Source of the DNA: Amorphochlora amoebiformis
Lineage: Eukaryota; Cercozoa; Chlorarachniophyceae
Reading direction: 5' to 3'
Assembly: GCA_054601695.1 (NCBI GenBank)
Contig: BAAHQB010000399.1
Location: 1 to 64,000, forward strand
DNA: 64,000 bases
Shown here: in pieces, positions 29,591 to 62,983 of the stretch
How the letters are laid out: every line of letters begins with the position of its first letter
Numbering within the stretch: the first letter of the stretch is position 1
Made by a program: the position numbers and the translations under genes
Notes under the pieces: generated by a model
The model's database searches: none
Seen by the model: only the letters and a program-made list of their open reading frames with translations
Told to the model about the DNA's origin: nothing

Positions 29591-31200
29591 AGAGTGTATT
29601 GTATACTTACAAGGGTATTGTACGTGCGTATTCATAAGGGTTGTACTTTACAGTTTGCAAGCAAGAGATTTGTGTGTTTGTTAGGGTATATAGTGTGGCA
29701 GTGTGTATGTTAGGGTTTACCCTGAGGATTTGGTGGTCAAGGTGGGCAGGCGAAGAGACGCTTTCTGTGCGTACATGAAACATGAAACATCAACCATAGA
29801 AACATAGAAAATGAAAGATGAAAATGAACCATATATCATGTACAAGCAGCATACGCGCATCCCATCTACTATGCATCGGATGAGAGTGCGGGTTGGTTAT
29901 ATGGTACCAGCTTGGAGTCAGTGTACTTTGCCTCTGCCTCGAGGGATTTTGGCTTGGGAAGGACAGTTGTAAGGTACAGATCCAGCGTTTTGCCCTCTCC
30001 AAGGCTATGCTTAGCCCCCACTCCTCCCTCTGTCAAAGTGACACGATTTTAATTCGAAGCATATCAGTGGAATGTATAGCCAAGATGGTAACAAAATAAG
30101 CATGCACATGCCAAGATACTGACTATATGTGTGTGTGTGTGTGTCAACTATATGTGTGCGTGTGTCAACTATTTGTGTCATGCCATGCCAAGATACTGAC
30201 TATGTGTGTGTGTGTGTCAACGATGTGCGTGCGTGTGTCAACTACATGTGTGCCAAGATACTGACCATTGTGTGTGTGTGTGTGTCAAGTATGTGTGCGC
30301 GTGTCAATTATGTGTTTGTATGTAGAATATGTGTTTTTTTGTGTGAAATTGACACCGTGACTCTGTACAGTACATGTACATGATAACATACTAGTACATG
30401 TATGTATAGTGTGCACTGCGTGTGTGCGTACTTCGTGTTTGTGTAGTGTGTAGTACGTGTTTGTGTAGTGTGAAGTACATATGTGTGTTTTGTGTCGTAT
30501 CGTGTGAGTGTGAATGCCGTATTCAAGCACGATCTCGATCTGTACCAAATTTCTGCTTCTGTAGATCGGCACCCAGCCAGTATCCAAACTGTCCTTTCTT
30601 GCCTTCTCCTTTCACCTTCAGCACACTCGACTCCCTAGAAAAAGTCAGTTTCTGTGTCAGTAGGGTCAACCCGCTGACGAAAACTGATGTGAGGATGTCA
30701 CGCTCAACTGTCACGCGTGTCACCTGCTTCGTCACAATAACTGGTGGTGTTGGGTTTCCCATGTTGGAAAGAGAGCATGGTGTTGGGATTCCCATGTTGG
30801 GGAGAGAGCATGCTGTTGGTATCCCATGTATCCCATGTCGGGAGAGAGAGCATGCTGTTGGGTATCCCATGTTGGGAGAGAGAGCATGCTGTTGGATTTC
30901 ACATGTCGGGAGAGCATAAAGTGAGCCACGTGTGTGCATGCGTGTACATGTGATCGTATTCTCATGGCGGTGAGCGCATCGAGGTGTTGTACAGAGAGGA
31001 CATTACTGAGGGTAAGCGGGCATGGCGAGGCCGGTGAGCTTAAGTCCTTTTTGGTCGGTCTTGACGCTCACGTTCATCTTGGACGAATCTACCCCTCCGA
31101 ATTTCAGCAAGCTGTTAGCTACTCTGACAAAACACATCACGTTACCCACCACTGCATATCACGTCATGAAATAATGTATATAAATACACACATACATATG

Positions 31201-31240
<40 letters not shown>

Positions 31241-31266
31241 ATTATATATATATATATATATATTAT

Positions 31267-31304
<38 letters not shown>

Positions 31305-31961
31305 TATTATATGAATGCATATATCTACTATTATATATATCAAAGCATATAGGTACATATTAATATGTGAAACAGTGAGATGGTTGAGAATATATCAAAG
31401 CATATGGGTATATATTAATATGTGAAACAGTGAGATGGATGATGTGTGTGTGAGTGATGTCCGTGATGATTATGTTGGTGTAAATGTATAAACGGCATGT
31501 TGTCATGTGTGCCACGTCATGTGTATTTAGCCACGACATGTTGGCCAGTGTATTTAGCCACGACATGTTGGCATGTGTATTTAGCCACGACATGTTGGCA
31601 TGCGTATTTAGCCACGATAGGTATCATAGCTAGCTAGGTACGATTGGTACAATAGCTAGGTAGGTACGGTAGGTAGCTAGGTAGGTACGGTAGGTGAGTA
31701 GCTAGGTAGGTATGCTAGGTAGGTAGGAAGGTACGGTAGGTAAGTAGCTAGGTAGGTACAGTAGGTGTGGTAAGTAGGTAGGTACGGTAGGTAAGTAGGT
31801 AGGTAGGTACGGTAGGTAAGTAGGTAGGTTGGTACGGTAGGTAGGGACTTTCCGATCTCGGGGAAGAATCCAACGGCTTTGGCAGTGGCAGGTTGCGGTT
31901 TGGGAGCCACGGGGGCATCCTCAGGCTCAGGGAGGCTGAGCTGGGTCATGCGCGGGTTCAT
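28702..31961 (-). CDS. Voltage-dependent anion channel (mitochondrial outer-membrane porin), 5 exons
   Basis: Exons on the minus strand: 31961-31849, 31123-31007, 30634-30546, 29996-29927, 29164-28702. All joins are GT-AG and in frame, giving 283 residues, the usual length of VDACs. VDAC forms a 19-stranded beta barrel passing metabolites and ions through the mitochondrial outer membrane. The N-terminal part has GFFPEIGKVANSLLKFG, like the helix-to-barrel opening of porins. Alternating beta strands follow, e.g. NVSVKTDQKGLKLTG, GQFGYWLGADLQKQKF and GKTLDLYLTTVLPKP. The last exon encodes most of the barrel and ends in strands LSLRLGAKTNMNNLSAKPKF and GAQLNVDAAF. A Pro/Ala-rich stretch of about 25 residues precedes the first conserved block. 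The start could be Met 31961 or Met 31949, or lie in a missed upstream exon. Acceptors of exons 2 and 4 are the least certain. Introns (372-762 bp) contain TA arrays and minisatellites. Confidence 0.9.
29360..31860. repeat. Tandem repeats inside VDAC introns
   Basis: 29375-29590 holds TA arrays. 30125-30330 holds GTGTGTGTCAACTATGTG units. 30738-30915 has about five units of 30-36 bp with GGGAGAGAGAGCATGCTGTT and TCCCATGTTG. 31205-31310 is (TA)n. 31330-31430 is a 60-bp duplication. 31500-31615 has CCACGACATGTTGGCATGTG units. 31620-31850 is a GGTAGGTACGGTAGGTAAGT series that runs up to the donor side of exon 1. Confidence 0.85.
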
Positions 31962-32037
31962 GCAGGATGTGACCTAAGTTTAACGTTATGATTTCGAATT
32001 TGAAGTGAGCATGTGATACCTGTCCGCCGCCCCTGAG

Positions 32038-32313
32038 TTGGAGTCCATGCAAGTTTGCAGAGTATTGGCTATTGAAGCTGAGTGCAAAACCATTGTGAGC
32101 AAAATGTTACCGAATGACAGAAACTGGGCCTTGATGGACAGAAAAGTCATCAATACGTCAGATATCATAGGCACGGCATGGAGATTCGAAAACTGGAACA
32201 AGGATGTGGGTCTGACATTCAAGCATTCATGGCTTCGACGCGACGAATGCTACCGGACGCCAAAGCGTTTTAACAAGTCGTATTCAGGAAAGAAAAAAGC
32301 CTTGGGAGACTGA
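32038..32313 (+). CDS. Hypothetical short protein or exon
   Basis: A 91-residue open frame beginning MESMQVCRVLAIEAECKTIV and ending NKSYSGKKKALGD. Composition is protein-like with no low complexity, and the frame is open slightly upstream of the Met. No family is recognised and no splice partner was found. It overlaps nothing else and lies 76 bp outside the VDAC start on the opposite strand. Confidence 0.25.
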   Translation: MESMQVCRVLAIEAECKTIVSKMLPNDRNWALMDRKVINTSDIIGTAWRFENWNKDVGLTFKHSWLRRDECYRTPKRFNKSYSGKKKALGD

Positions 32314-32687
32314 GAAAGGCACATGTGATACATGCATACATCTAGGGCGGTTACACAAGGTGGGTATGTATCCAGGGCGCTCAAACTAGCGTGTAGAAAT
32401 CGTGCAAGTATTATGGAAAATATCTACGGCCTTCCAATTGAGCGACAAGCATACGGTCGAGGTTGTCAAACGATGAAGGTTACCCGACGGAATGCATGAG
32501 CGACCCGTCCCTGGACAGGCACGCCCTTGCAAGGGAAACGGCCGCCAACTTTGGCCGTGACCACGTGATCACTTGGCGTGAGGCAGGTTAGCGGCATTTC
32601 AGTGGATTTTTGTTGGAGTACCTCTCCAGCGTCTCGGCCAGGTTCCCTTGGGTGACTCCAGACCTGATATAGACGACAGCCAACCCG

Positions 32688-32987
32688 TTATTCTACCAAC
32701 AAACCTACCCCAGCGGTTTTCATACAGAAACTCTTGTGTGCTGTGGCTGACGCGAAGCGAAAAGACAGACCATACCGCAAACTCAGCTGGAATTTCGCAA
32801 CAGAGATCGTGAGCACAAGAGCTGACGCGATCAGAGCCAGGGCTAGAACACGGATTCGTGCTTTGCGCCGCCTAGTGGGGGCCATCAAACCGAGGTACTC
32901 TTGAGCCATTCTTTGCCGCAACCGCCACTTGGGATCAACACGAGCAGAGGGGGGCTTTTGCACAACAGATATCTTATCATTACCCAA
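32688..32987 (-). CDS. Hypothetical protein with one hydrophobic segment
   Basis: A 99-residue open frame with a basic stretch (PTRRRKARIR) followed by the hydrophobic segment VLALALIASALVLTISVA, which would suit a single membrane helix with a positive cytosolic side. No family is recognised. It may be a chance frame in GC-richer DNA. Confidence 0.25.
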   Translation of the reverse strand: MGNDKISVVQKPPSARVDPKWRLRQRMAQEYLGLMAPTRRRKARIRVLALALIASALVLTISVAKFQLSLRYGLSFRFASATAHKSFCMKTAGVGLLVE

Positions 32988-33321
32988 CTGAAATATGTAG
33001 ATATCCTGCCCGATGTAATCCCGGGAATATCAGGAATAATCGAGAGTACCCCGGGATTGTGTCTTGAGGATTACCCAGGATTATCCGGGGTTTCTGTGGA
33101 CGTCGGGATTCCGATATATTCTGTATGATTTCCAATAAATTTTCGCAACCTCTGGCGCAGCCATCGTGCGCAAGACCCGCGAGGAGATCCCGCGGCCGTC
33201 CCCCCACTCCTCCTTTGAGTGCGTCTGAAGAAAGAGCGCGGACATTAGCTGGGATTTTGCTGAAGATAAGATTGTGAAGATTGAGGTGTTGATAGACATT
33301 TGATTTTGCCGAGCAATTGCA

Positions 33322-34170
33322 ATGGAGCTGTGCCGCGATTTCCAACGCGGTAGGTGCGATCGGGGGTCTCGATGCCGATATGCCCACGATGATGACGATG
33401 GTTATGGCCGTGACCGCGATAGACGGTATGGTCGCGACCGGAGCAGGGACCGGGACAGGGATCGGGACGACCGGTACGACCGGGGGGGTTACCGTGATCG
33501 GTACGGTGGTGGGCGCGGGGGGCGGTCGTTCAAGCCGGGGGATTGGTACTGCTCCCGCTGCGATGGACACAACTTTGCCCGACGGATGGAATGTTTCAAG
33601 TGCGGTGAGCCAAGGGATGAGAGGGAGAAAGATCGCAATTCGAGGTCGAGATCAAGGTCCAGGGATCGAGATAGGAGGCGCGACCGGGATCGCGAACGTG
33701 ATCGGGATCGTGATCGTGACAGAGATCGACGTCGCAGGAGGGATAGGGACTCGTCAGACGACAGCGACGACGACGACCGCGATGGCAAGCGGCGACACAG
33801 AGACCGGGACCGCTCGCGAGACCGGGACCGCTCGCGAGACCGGGACCGCTCGCGAGACCGAGACCGCTCGCGAGACCGGGACCGCTCGCGAGACCGAGAC
33901 CACTCGCGAGACCGGGACCGAGACCGGGACCGGGACCGGGACCGCAGCAGGGACAAGGATTCAGACGACGACGACGACGAGGATGACAGGAAAGACAGGC
34001 GAGAGGCCAAGGCAAAGGAGTCCAAGGAGCCCAACAAAAACGATGCCAAGGACAACAGCGCCTCTGAGGACTCCAACCCCAACCGCAAATTCGACAAGGC
34101 CAAGGCCATGGACACCAAGGAAGCCAAGGCCATAGACGCTAATGTCAATTCCAATGCCGAGGACGACTAG
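33322..34170 (+). CDS. CCCH and RanBP2-type zinc-finger RNA-binding protein with RD/RS-rich tail
   Basis: A single-exon frame of 282 residues. Residues 4-22 form a CCCH finger (Cys4, Cys12, Cys18, His22; spacing 7-5-3) within CRDFQRGRCDRGSRCRYAH. Residues 73-97 form a RanBP2-type finger: GDWYCSRC, then ten residues, then CFKC (Cys77, 80, 91, 94), a type that binds single-stranded RNA in splicing factors. Between and after these are Arg-Asp and Arg-Ser dipeptide runs (about 28-60 and 105-225), typical of nuclear splicing-associated proteins, and then an acidic/Lys-rich tail ending ANVNSNAEDD. The tail's RD repeats come from an 18-bp tandem repeat at about 33799-33905. A role in pre-mRNA processing is inferred from the domains. 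The Met at 33322 directly precedes the CCCH finger, supporting the start. It is one of the few genes here without introns. Confidence 0.88.
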   Translation: MELCRDFQRGRCDRGSRCRYAHDDDDGYGRDRDRRYGRDRSRDRDRDRDDRYDRGGYRDRYGGGRGGRSFKPGDWYCSRCDGHNFARRMECFKCGEPRDEREKDRNSRSRSRSRDRDRRRDRDRERDRDRDRDRDRRRRRDRDSSDDSDDDDRDGKRRHRDRDRSRDRDRSRDRDRSRDRDRSRDRDRSRDRDHSRDRDRDRDRDRDRSRDKDSDDDDDEDDRKDRREAKAKESKEPNKNDAKDNSASEDSNPNRKFDKAKAMDTKEAKAIDANVNSNAEDD

Positions 34171-34226
34171 CCAACCACTTTCTGCATGTAACCAATAGAG
34201 CATATTTCTAGTTTTTCTACATATAT

Positions 34227-34313
<87 letters not shown>

Positions 34314-34362
34314 TATTATATAATATATTAAGACATTTACACTATATACTCAAATATATGCA

Positions 34363-34422
<60 letters not shown>

Positions 34423-34686
34423 ACATATTGTTATTATCAATATATATTTATATATTATATATATTTATATATATATATATATAAATATATATCTATGTGT
34501 GTGTATATATATATGTGTGTGTGTGTGTGTTTGTATGTGTGTGTGTGTGTGTGTGGTGTTGTGTATGCGAATATATACCGGAGATATATATTCTCTCTTC
34601 TTCTTTTGACATTCTGTATAATATACATATAAATATTGGGAAAAAAAAATCGTTTGGATGCATACTCTCCTATTCTTTTTCTGGAA

Positions 34687-34733
<47 letters not shown>

Positions 34734-34752
34734 ATTATATATAATATAAAAA

Positions 34753-34830
<78 letters not shown>

Positions 34831-34911
34831 GTGTGTGTGTGTGTGTGTGTGCGTGTGTGTGTGTGCGTGTGTGTGTGCGTGTGTTTTTCTAAAGATATAT
34901 TCATACTACAT

Positions 34912-34951
<40 letters not shown>

Positions 34952-35039
34952 CATGTATGTATATATATATATATATATGTGTGTGTATATATATAATATA
35001 TATATATATACATTAAATATACATGCAATTACATATACA

Positions 35040-35076
<37 letters not shown>

Positions 35077-35514
35077 TATTCAGAGCTGAGTATCGGGTAA
35101 TTAAAGTGTGATACGCATGGTGGCAGTGAAGCTTGTATGGCACTCACAGACCTAATCATCTGTCCGAAAACTGACTGACTGGTCGATACAACGCAATACA
35201 ATACTGCCTCCTAGATCTGCAGCCTTCTTTGGGTCATCCGCCGCATCCGCCAACAACGCAAAGTTGCTTAATAGCTGTCATGTATATGTCATACATGAAC
35301 ATTGTCTCGTAGGGTTATCGTGCTAACACGTCACACTACCTGATTGAATAAGTTAACGTTTGTGATAATTCAATTCAATTTGATCAAGATTGTTACTAGT
35401 AGTGGTCAAGATCGCTAGTTATTTTGCAATCTTATCGATATCTAGCTTGTGTACTTGAACTCCGATAGGTATCACCTAGATTAATAGATTAGATATATCT
35501 GATATATATAGATA

Positions 35515-35548
<34 letters not shown>

Positions 35549-35561
35549 CTAGATATTATAT

Positions 35562-35600
<39 letters not shown>

Positions 35601-35736
35601 CATATTATGTTACGTACATATACGGAAATCGTAAGTTTATATATCTAGTATATCAATGATATACTATTATATATTATATACACACATATCTAGATATACA
35701 TAATTATATAATATACATATCTATTTAGTATTTACA

Positions 35737-35791
<55 letters not shown>

Positions 35792-35965
35792 CTGTGTGAT
35801 GATGTACTCTAGATACTATTACTAAGTTATATATATTCATAATAATCATTATATATATATATATATATATCTAGTATATATGTATATAATACTATATATA
35901 TACTATAAGTATATATATATATATATCATATAGTAAATATATATATATATATATATACTTGTATA

Positions 35966-36041
<76 letters not shown>

Positions 36042-36052
36042 GTATGCATATA

Positions 36053-36094
<42 letters not shown>

Positions 36095-36140
36095 AATCAT
36101 TACGGTCATGAATGATCATGAATGAGTCTGATTGGTGATA
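34171..36140. repeat. TA/TG microsatellite region
   Basis: Dense (TA)n at 34230-34485, 34690-34825, 34915-35080, 35515-35600 and 35735-36095, with (TG)n at 34500-34555 and 34830-34880. Unique spacer lies at 35085-35510, where no gene was found. Confidence 0.9.
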
Positions 36141-36566
36141 CATCTAGATTCATCTTGATTCATGCATGACATATCTAGATTCATCTTGATTCATGCATGA
36201 CATATCTAGATTCATCTTGATTCATGCATGACATATCTAGATTCATCTTGATTCATGCATGACATATCTAGATTGATGACTAGCCTAGTCACTAGTATTC
36301 ATACTTAGGCTCCGCGGCATGATGTTGTACAGTATGATATGAATGATTGTATATCGATCTGTTGGTATGATATGAATGATTGTATATCGATCTGTTGGTA
36401 TGATATGAATGATTGTATATCGATCTGTTGGTATGATATGAATGATTGTATATCGATCTGTTGGTATGATATGAATGATTGTATATCGATCTAGGTATCC
36501 CAATGATTCATGCATCAACATGATCACATATAATCCAAGATTACACCTACCGCTATACCTACTATG

Positions 36567-36602
<36 letters not shown>

Positions 36603-36623
36603 GTATGTATATATATATAAATA

Positions 36624-36665
<42 letters not shown>

Positions 36666-37034
36666 TAAAGAGAATGGCGTTGGTGATTGATGATAATATA
36701 AATTAAGGGTCCGAGAGTGTGTTATAGATGTAGTCATATGAATCATATCATACTATCTATAAAGTAAGGGCCTGAGGGTGTGTTATAGATCTAGTCATAT
36801 GAATCATATCATACTATCTATAAAGTAAGATTCGAGACTGTGTTGTAGATGTAGTCATATGAATCATATGATTCTATCTATACAACAAGTGTGTTATAGA
36901 TCTAGTCATATGAATCATCTGATACTATCTATACAACAAGTGTGTTATAGATCTAGTCATATTCATATGATACAATCTATACAACTAACCTCACTACATA
37001 TTATATATATATATATATATATATAAATATGAGA

Positions 37035-37096
<62 letters not shown>

Positions 37097-37215
37097 GGTA
37101 TATATATATATATATATATTTATTTATATATATCCATAGACTTTGAAAAATATATATACATGTATATAAACTGGATATATAAGTACTAGGCTAGACCATC
37201 GGACTACGGTATGTA

Positions 37216-37308
<93 letters not shown>

Positions 37309-37353
37309 TGATACTATGATCGTCTGATAGTATGAGTATTATCTAGAATCTAG

Positions 37354-37418
<65 letters not shown>

Positions 37419-37626
37419 TATGTATGTTATATATGTAACTCTGGACAAGTTAGTAGGAAAGAAATAAAGCCTACGGACGACGGCGCATCGGATACATATC
37501 TACTACCAACACTACATACACTACATATATATATATATGTATATCTACTGTATCTACTAACAACACATACATACACTACATATATGTCTACTACATCTAG
37601 TATTATCTACTACTAACACATACATA

Positions 37627-37658
<32 letters not shown>

Positions 37659-37738
37659 CTACTATATCTACTACTAACACATACATACACTACATATATA
37701 TATATATATCTACTATATCTACTACTAACACATACATA

Positions 37739-37786
<48 letters not shown>

Positions 37787-37899
37787 ACTATATCTACTAA
37801 CAACACATACATACACTACATATATATCTACTGTATCTACTACTAACACATACATACACTACATATATATCTACTATATCTACTACTAACACATACATA

Positions 37900-37941
<42 letters not shown>

Positions 37942-38310
37942 TATAGGTCGTAGTAGTAGATAGATTTAGTAGATGTATCTACTATATGATGATACTAGTC
38001 ACGGGGATGATAGCCTACTAGACATATACTACTATGTCTACTAATCATCTAGCCTACTAGGCATACTACTAATCATCTAGCCTACTAGACATACTACTAA
38101 TCATCTAGCCTACTAGGCATGCTACTAATCATCTAGCCTACTAGGCATACTACTAATCATCTAGCCTACTAGGCATACTACTAATCATCTAGCCTACTAG
38201 GCATGCTACTAATCATCTAGCCTACTAGGCATACTACTAATCATCTAGCCTACTAGGCATACTACTAATCATCTAGCCTACTAGACATACTACTATACAT
38301 ATACATACTA
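36141..38310. repeat. Cluster of five different minisatellites separated by TA arrays
   Basis: 36143-36268: 31-bp unit ATCTAGATTCATCTTGATTC..., four copies. 36329-36495: 33-bp unit with GATATGAATGATTGTATATC, five copies. 36700-36980: about 60-bp unit with GTGTTATAGATCTAGTCATA, five copies. 37495-37920: units with ACACATACATACACTACATA and ATCTACTACTA, about eight copies. 38040-38295: 28-bp unit CATCTAGCCTACTAGGCATA..., about nine copies. (TA)n at 36565-36665, 37005-37130 and 37215-37420 separates them. Confidence 0.9.
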
Positions 38311-40545
<2,235 letters not shown>

Positions 40546-42050
40546 AGATACACGTCACATGTGAATACATATTTTTTTTTTCCTAATATCGATATTATGT
40601 ATCATACTATCTAGACTTTATAGATTTTTAGCTAGTAGATACGCTAGATCTAGTCCAGCTACAGTCTAGATAGTAGCTAGCGGGTATAGGTAATAGATAA
40701 AGTAGATATACTGTAGATATAGTCATTTGGTATCGACTCTACGATAGTAACCAGGCGTGATCTGACTATTTTTTGCGGTACTAGCTCTAGCTCTAGTACC
40801 TCTAGGATCCCGGTGCATCAGTGAATCGACAGTGATACCGTATCGGATGTCATCTAGCTAGATTTGTAGAGTACAAGACTCATGACTAGTCATGTTGATG
40901 AGTACTCTAGAACTAGTAGTAGATCTAGATCATAGTACCACTGTACCAGTAGTACAACTGCCATCGGAGCCTCAGTAGGACTAAGCTTAATACTAGACTA
41001 CCACCTAAGTGACCTAACTACAACTACAACCTAGACAACTGATGTGGTCGTATCCGGTTAATATTAATCATTGATCGTGACGGTACCGTTGTACTGGATC
41101 TAGTCTGGCTATCACTAGATCATCATAGTGTATCACTAGATCACAGTCGTTATACGATATCTATGTTCCACTAATCATTGACTAGTATAATTACCATTGT
41201 TGAGCTTTATAACTATATAATTCAACTCTCTCTCTCTCGCTGTGTGGTCTAGTTTGTGTGCCTCGGGTGTACATGTGCCCGTCACTCTAGCTAGTCACTG
41301 CCGATGTACAGACTAGACAGATGTAGATTCTAGATGATCGCGAGATCTAGATGATGATCATGGCCTATCTAGCTATTGAATGCTCTTAACGTGCACATTA
41401 GTCGAAGTTCTGAACTAGATGAACTAGATGAACTACCTAGACTACCTAGACTACTACTAGTACTAGACTAGACTAGAACTAGATGAATGATTAATAATCT
41501 AGATAATGCCTTATATAGATTATCTACTAGATCTAGATAATCTAGATAATATATAGTGCTACGATCGTCACTGAGATTTATAGTTGGAGTCTAGGAGTGG
41601 ATATACTATGATCTAGTGATATACGCTAGATACGTTATACTCATGAAGAATCGATCCCAGATCCACGAACTTGGCATGACCAATGAGTGCTCTAGTGCTG
41701 GCAGTCTGTCATAGACTCATAGTCTCTAGAGTTAGATGGTCGTACTGCTTCACCTTCACCTACTCGTACTGTCCTATCCACTAGTCCAGTGGTGTTCCTG
41801 GTTCCTCGACTAGGTCGACTAGCTACTTCTAGTACTTGAACTCAATTCAGTTTTCGAATCTCTTTGCATCGTGGCATTCATTCGCCTCAAACACAATTTC
41901 AAAATATCTCGAATATGTCCAACACGTCACAACAAACTCCATCTCTTCGTCTCTCACAAATGTGTATAAACCACATATATATATATATATATATATGTAT
42001 GTATATGTGTGTGTGATGTATATGAGTATATACTATAAGTATATATATTA

Positions 42051-42085
<35 letters not shown>

Positions 42086-42122
42086 TATATGTATAGAATA
42101 GTACATGTATGTGGAGAGCGCG
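40546..42122. other. CTAG-rich spacer
   Basis: About 1.4 kb of unique AT-rich DNA with strikingly frequent CTAG (for example repeated TAGATCTAG, ACTAGTA and GAACTAGATGAACTAGATGA near 41415), followed by a short (TA)n at 41980-42085. No open frame of note and no RNA gene recognised. It includes the 3' flank of the PH-domain gene. Confidence 0.6.
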
Positions 42123-47127
<5,005 letters not shown>

Positions 47128-47994
47128 ATCGTTTTCCGAAATGTCTATACTTTGAACTAGCTTTGAGGAGGAGGTTCAGAAGATGTCTGCGAGGTGTCGC
47201 TCCCGGGGTCAATTGGCGGGGTTCGGTAGTTTAGTTGGTCAGTGATGTATGGAGCCTCGTGGAGAGTGCTCAGTGCGTTTATGAGGCAGATTGTGAGTTG
47301 TCGGAAACGTCTAAACTAGGGTTTGATGATAGCTCTGCTCGAAGTTTCATTAGTCGGCGTCGACTCGGCGATATCCGGATATCTAATTCTCTGTAATAGC
47401 CTATGGAGAATGTCTAAAGTCCAAATTATATTTGTTATGTTTAAAGTCTGACTTCAAGAATTTCACTGTTAAAGTATTTACTTTTTACAGTAATCAGACC
47501 TTTAAAAGGAGTCAACCATTCACACAGCGACGTAGTTCGATTGTCTCCCAGCCTTCCATCGGACAATCGCTGGATTCTTGCTTCAAGTTGCTTGGCCGCT
47601 GGCAATCTGTCACCCCGAGATGTCACGACCTGTGCGTCAACCCGTGCACGTGTCACATGATGGCGGCGGGAGTCGATGAGGGGACATCGATGATCAATCG
47701 ATGACCACAATGAGGATCACCACGCGATATCCGCATCCACACACAAATGAGAGAAATTCAAAAACACATCTCCGACATCTTGGACATCGCCATCTCCTCT
47801 TAGCCGTAACCGCTCTCCTGCTCCTCCAGCTCCTCCAGCTCCTCCACCTACTCCAGCCATGCGCACCAACACAATCAAATCATGCTACCGCGCTCAAACA
47901 AACCCTACAAATACACGTAAATGTCACCAAAAACACGCACATCAAACAACGGCGACCAAACACAACCCGAGGACTCAGGCGCCCCCCTCGGAGT
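47128..47994. promoter_or_regulatory. Shared upstream region between the divergent PH-domain and HisRS genes
   Basis: 867 bp lie between the start codons of the two divergent genes. The sequence is balanced and free of TA arrays, in contrast to the introns, which suggests constraint. A candidate bidirectional promoter lies here; no specific box is convincing. A short upstream open frame (14 codons, Met at about 47659) ends just before 47701. From 47701 onward the HisRS frame is open, so part of this region may be coding. Confidence 0.5.
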
Positions 47995-61884
<13,890 letters not shown>

Positions 61885-62080
61885 AATGAATGAATTAGTC
61901 ATCGGGGATGCTAGATTCGGACCCGAAAACAGTCTAGAGGTCTTCGATAGTCTCAGGCTTGCGCAACATAACTTGTTTTAATTATCATTATGACTCAAAA
62001 TGAATTACGAACTACAGTATCATAGTATGCCATTCCTAGCATTCCCCCGCGATTATTATCATAATAATTTAATAGACTAG

Positions 62081-62119
<39 letters not shown>

Positions 62120-62193
62120 TTCTGGACTTATGTAATATCAAGAATACATATAGTCTAGATAGTAAAATATATATATATATATATATATATCTA

Positions 62194-62234
<41 letters not shown>

Positions 62235-62357
62235 ATTACATGATATCTAGGATATTTTATTAGATCATAGTGTAGAAAGTATCATACTAGTCACAATGTA
62301 TATAATCAGACAATCGCAATTGATTCTAGTGATTACTAGTACCATTTGACATATATT

Positions 62358-62406
<49 letters not shown>

Positions 62407-62530
62407 ATATATATGTATATATACGCACTGTTGAAATAAAAAAGTATGATTTACTATCGTAGTATATCATAGTATATACATATACACATATATACATATA
62501 CATACATATACATATATGTATGTATGTATA

Positions 62531-62569
<39 letters not shown>

Positions 62570-62778
62570 TAAATATGTATATATACTGCATATATATATA
62601 TATATATATATAATATATATATATATAAATATATACATGTGGGTATATATATATAAATATATATACTAATGCATATATATATATATATTTATGTACGTAT
62701 GTATGTATATATGTATATATATATATATATATACAATCTTCAAAGCCTTTCCATCCTATATGTATATATACACATATA

Positions 62779-62849
<71 letters not shown>

Positions 62850-62983
62850 ATTTATGTATACATATATTATTCGAGAAACAATAATACTACCAAGAAGTGA
62901 TTGAAATAATGATTATCAAACGGTTGATTACACATATATATCCAAACTTGCAGAAATGCAACCAAGCTATCCGGGCCTTTGAG
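61885..62983. other. Convergent intergenic region between HisRS and the DD3-3-like gene
   Basis: About 1.1 kb downstream of both genes. 61885-62080 is unique; 62085-62235, 62365-62400 and 62530-62850 are TA-rich arrays. No further gene seen. Confidence 0.7.

Larger units (their letters stand above)
31962..33321. other. Intergenic region between VDAC and the zinc-finger gene
   Basis: About 1.36 kb of balanced, non-repetitive DNA with no TA array. It should hold the upstream regions of both divergent genes. Two uncertain open frames are listed separately. A repeated motif of CCGGGAT/ATCCCGGG type occurs at 33010-33095. Confidence 0.5.

Noticed and set aside
32590-32690. Minus-strand peptide SGVTQGNLAETLERYSNKNP, reminiscent of MCM-type C-terminal helices
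   Set aside because: Only about 30 residues long; no neighbouring exon with MCM motifs was found, so the resemblance is too weak to call.
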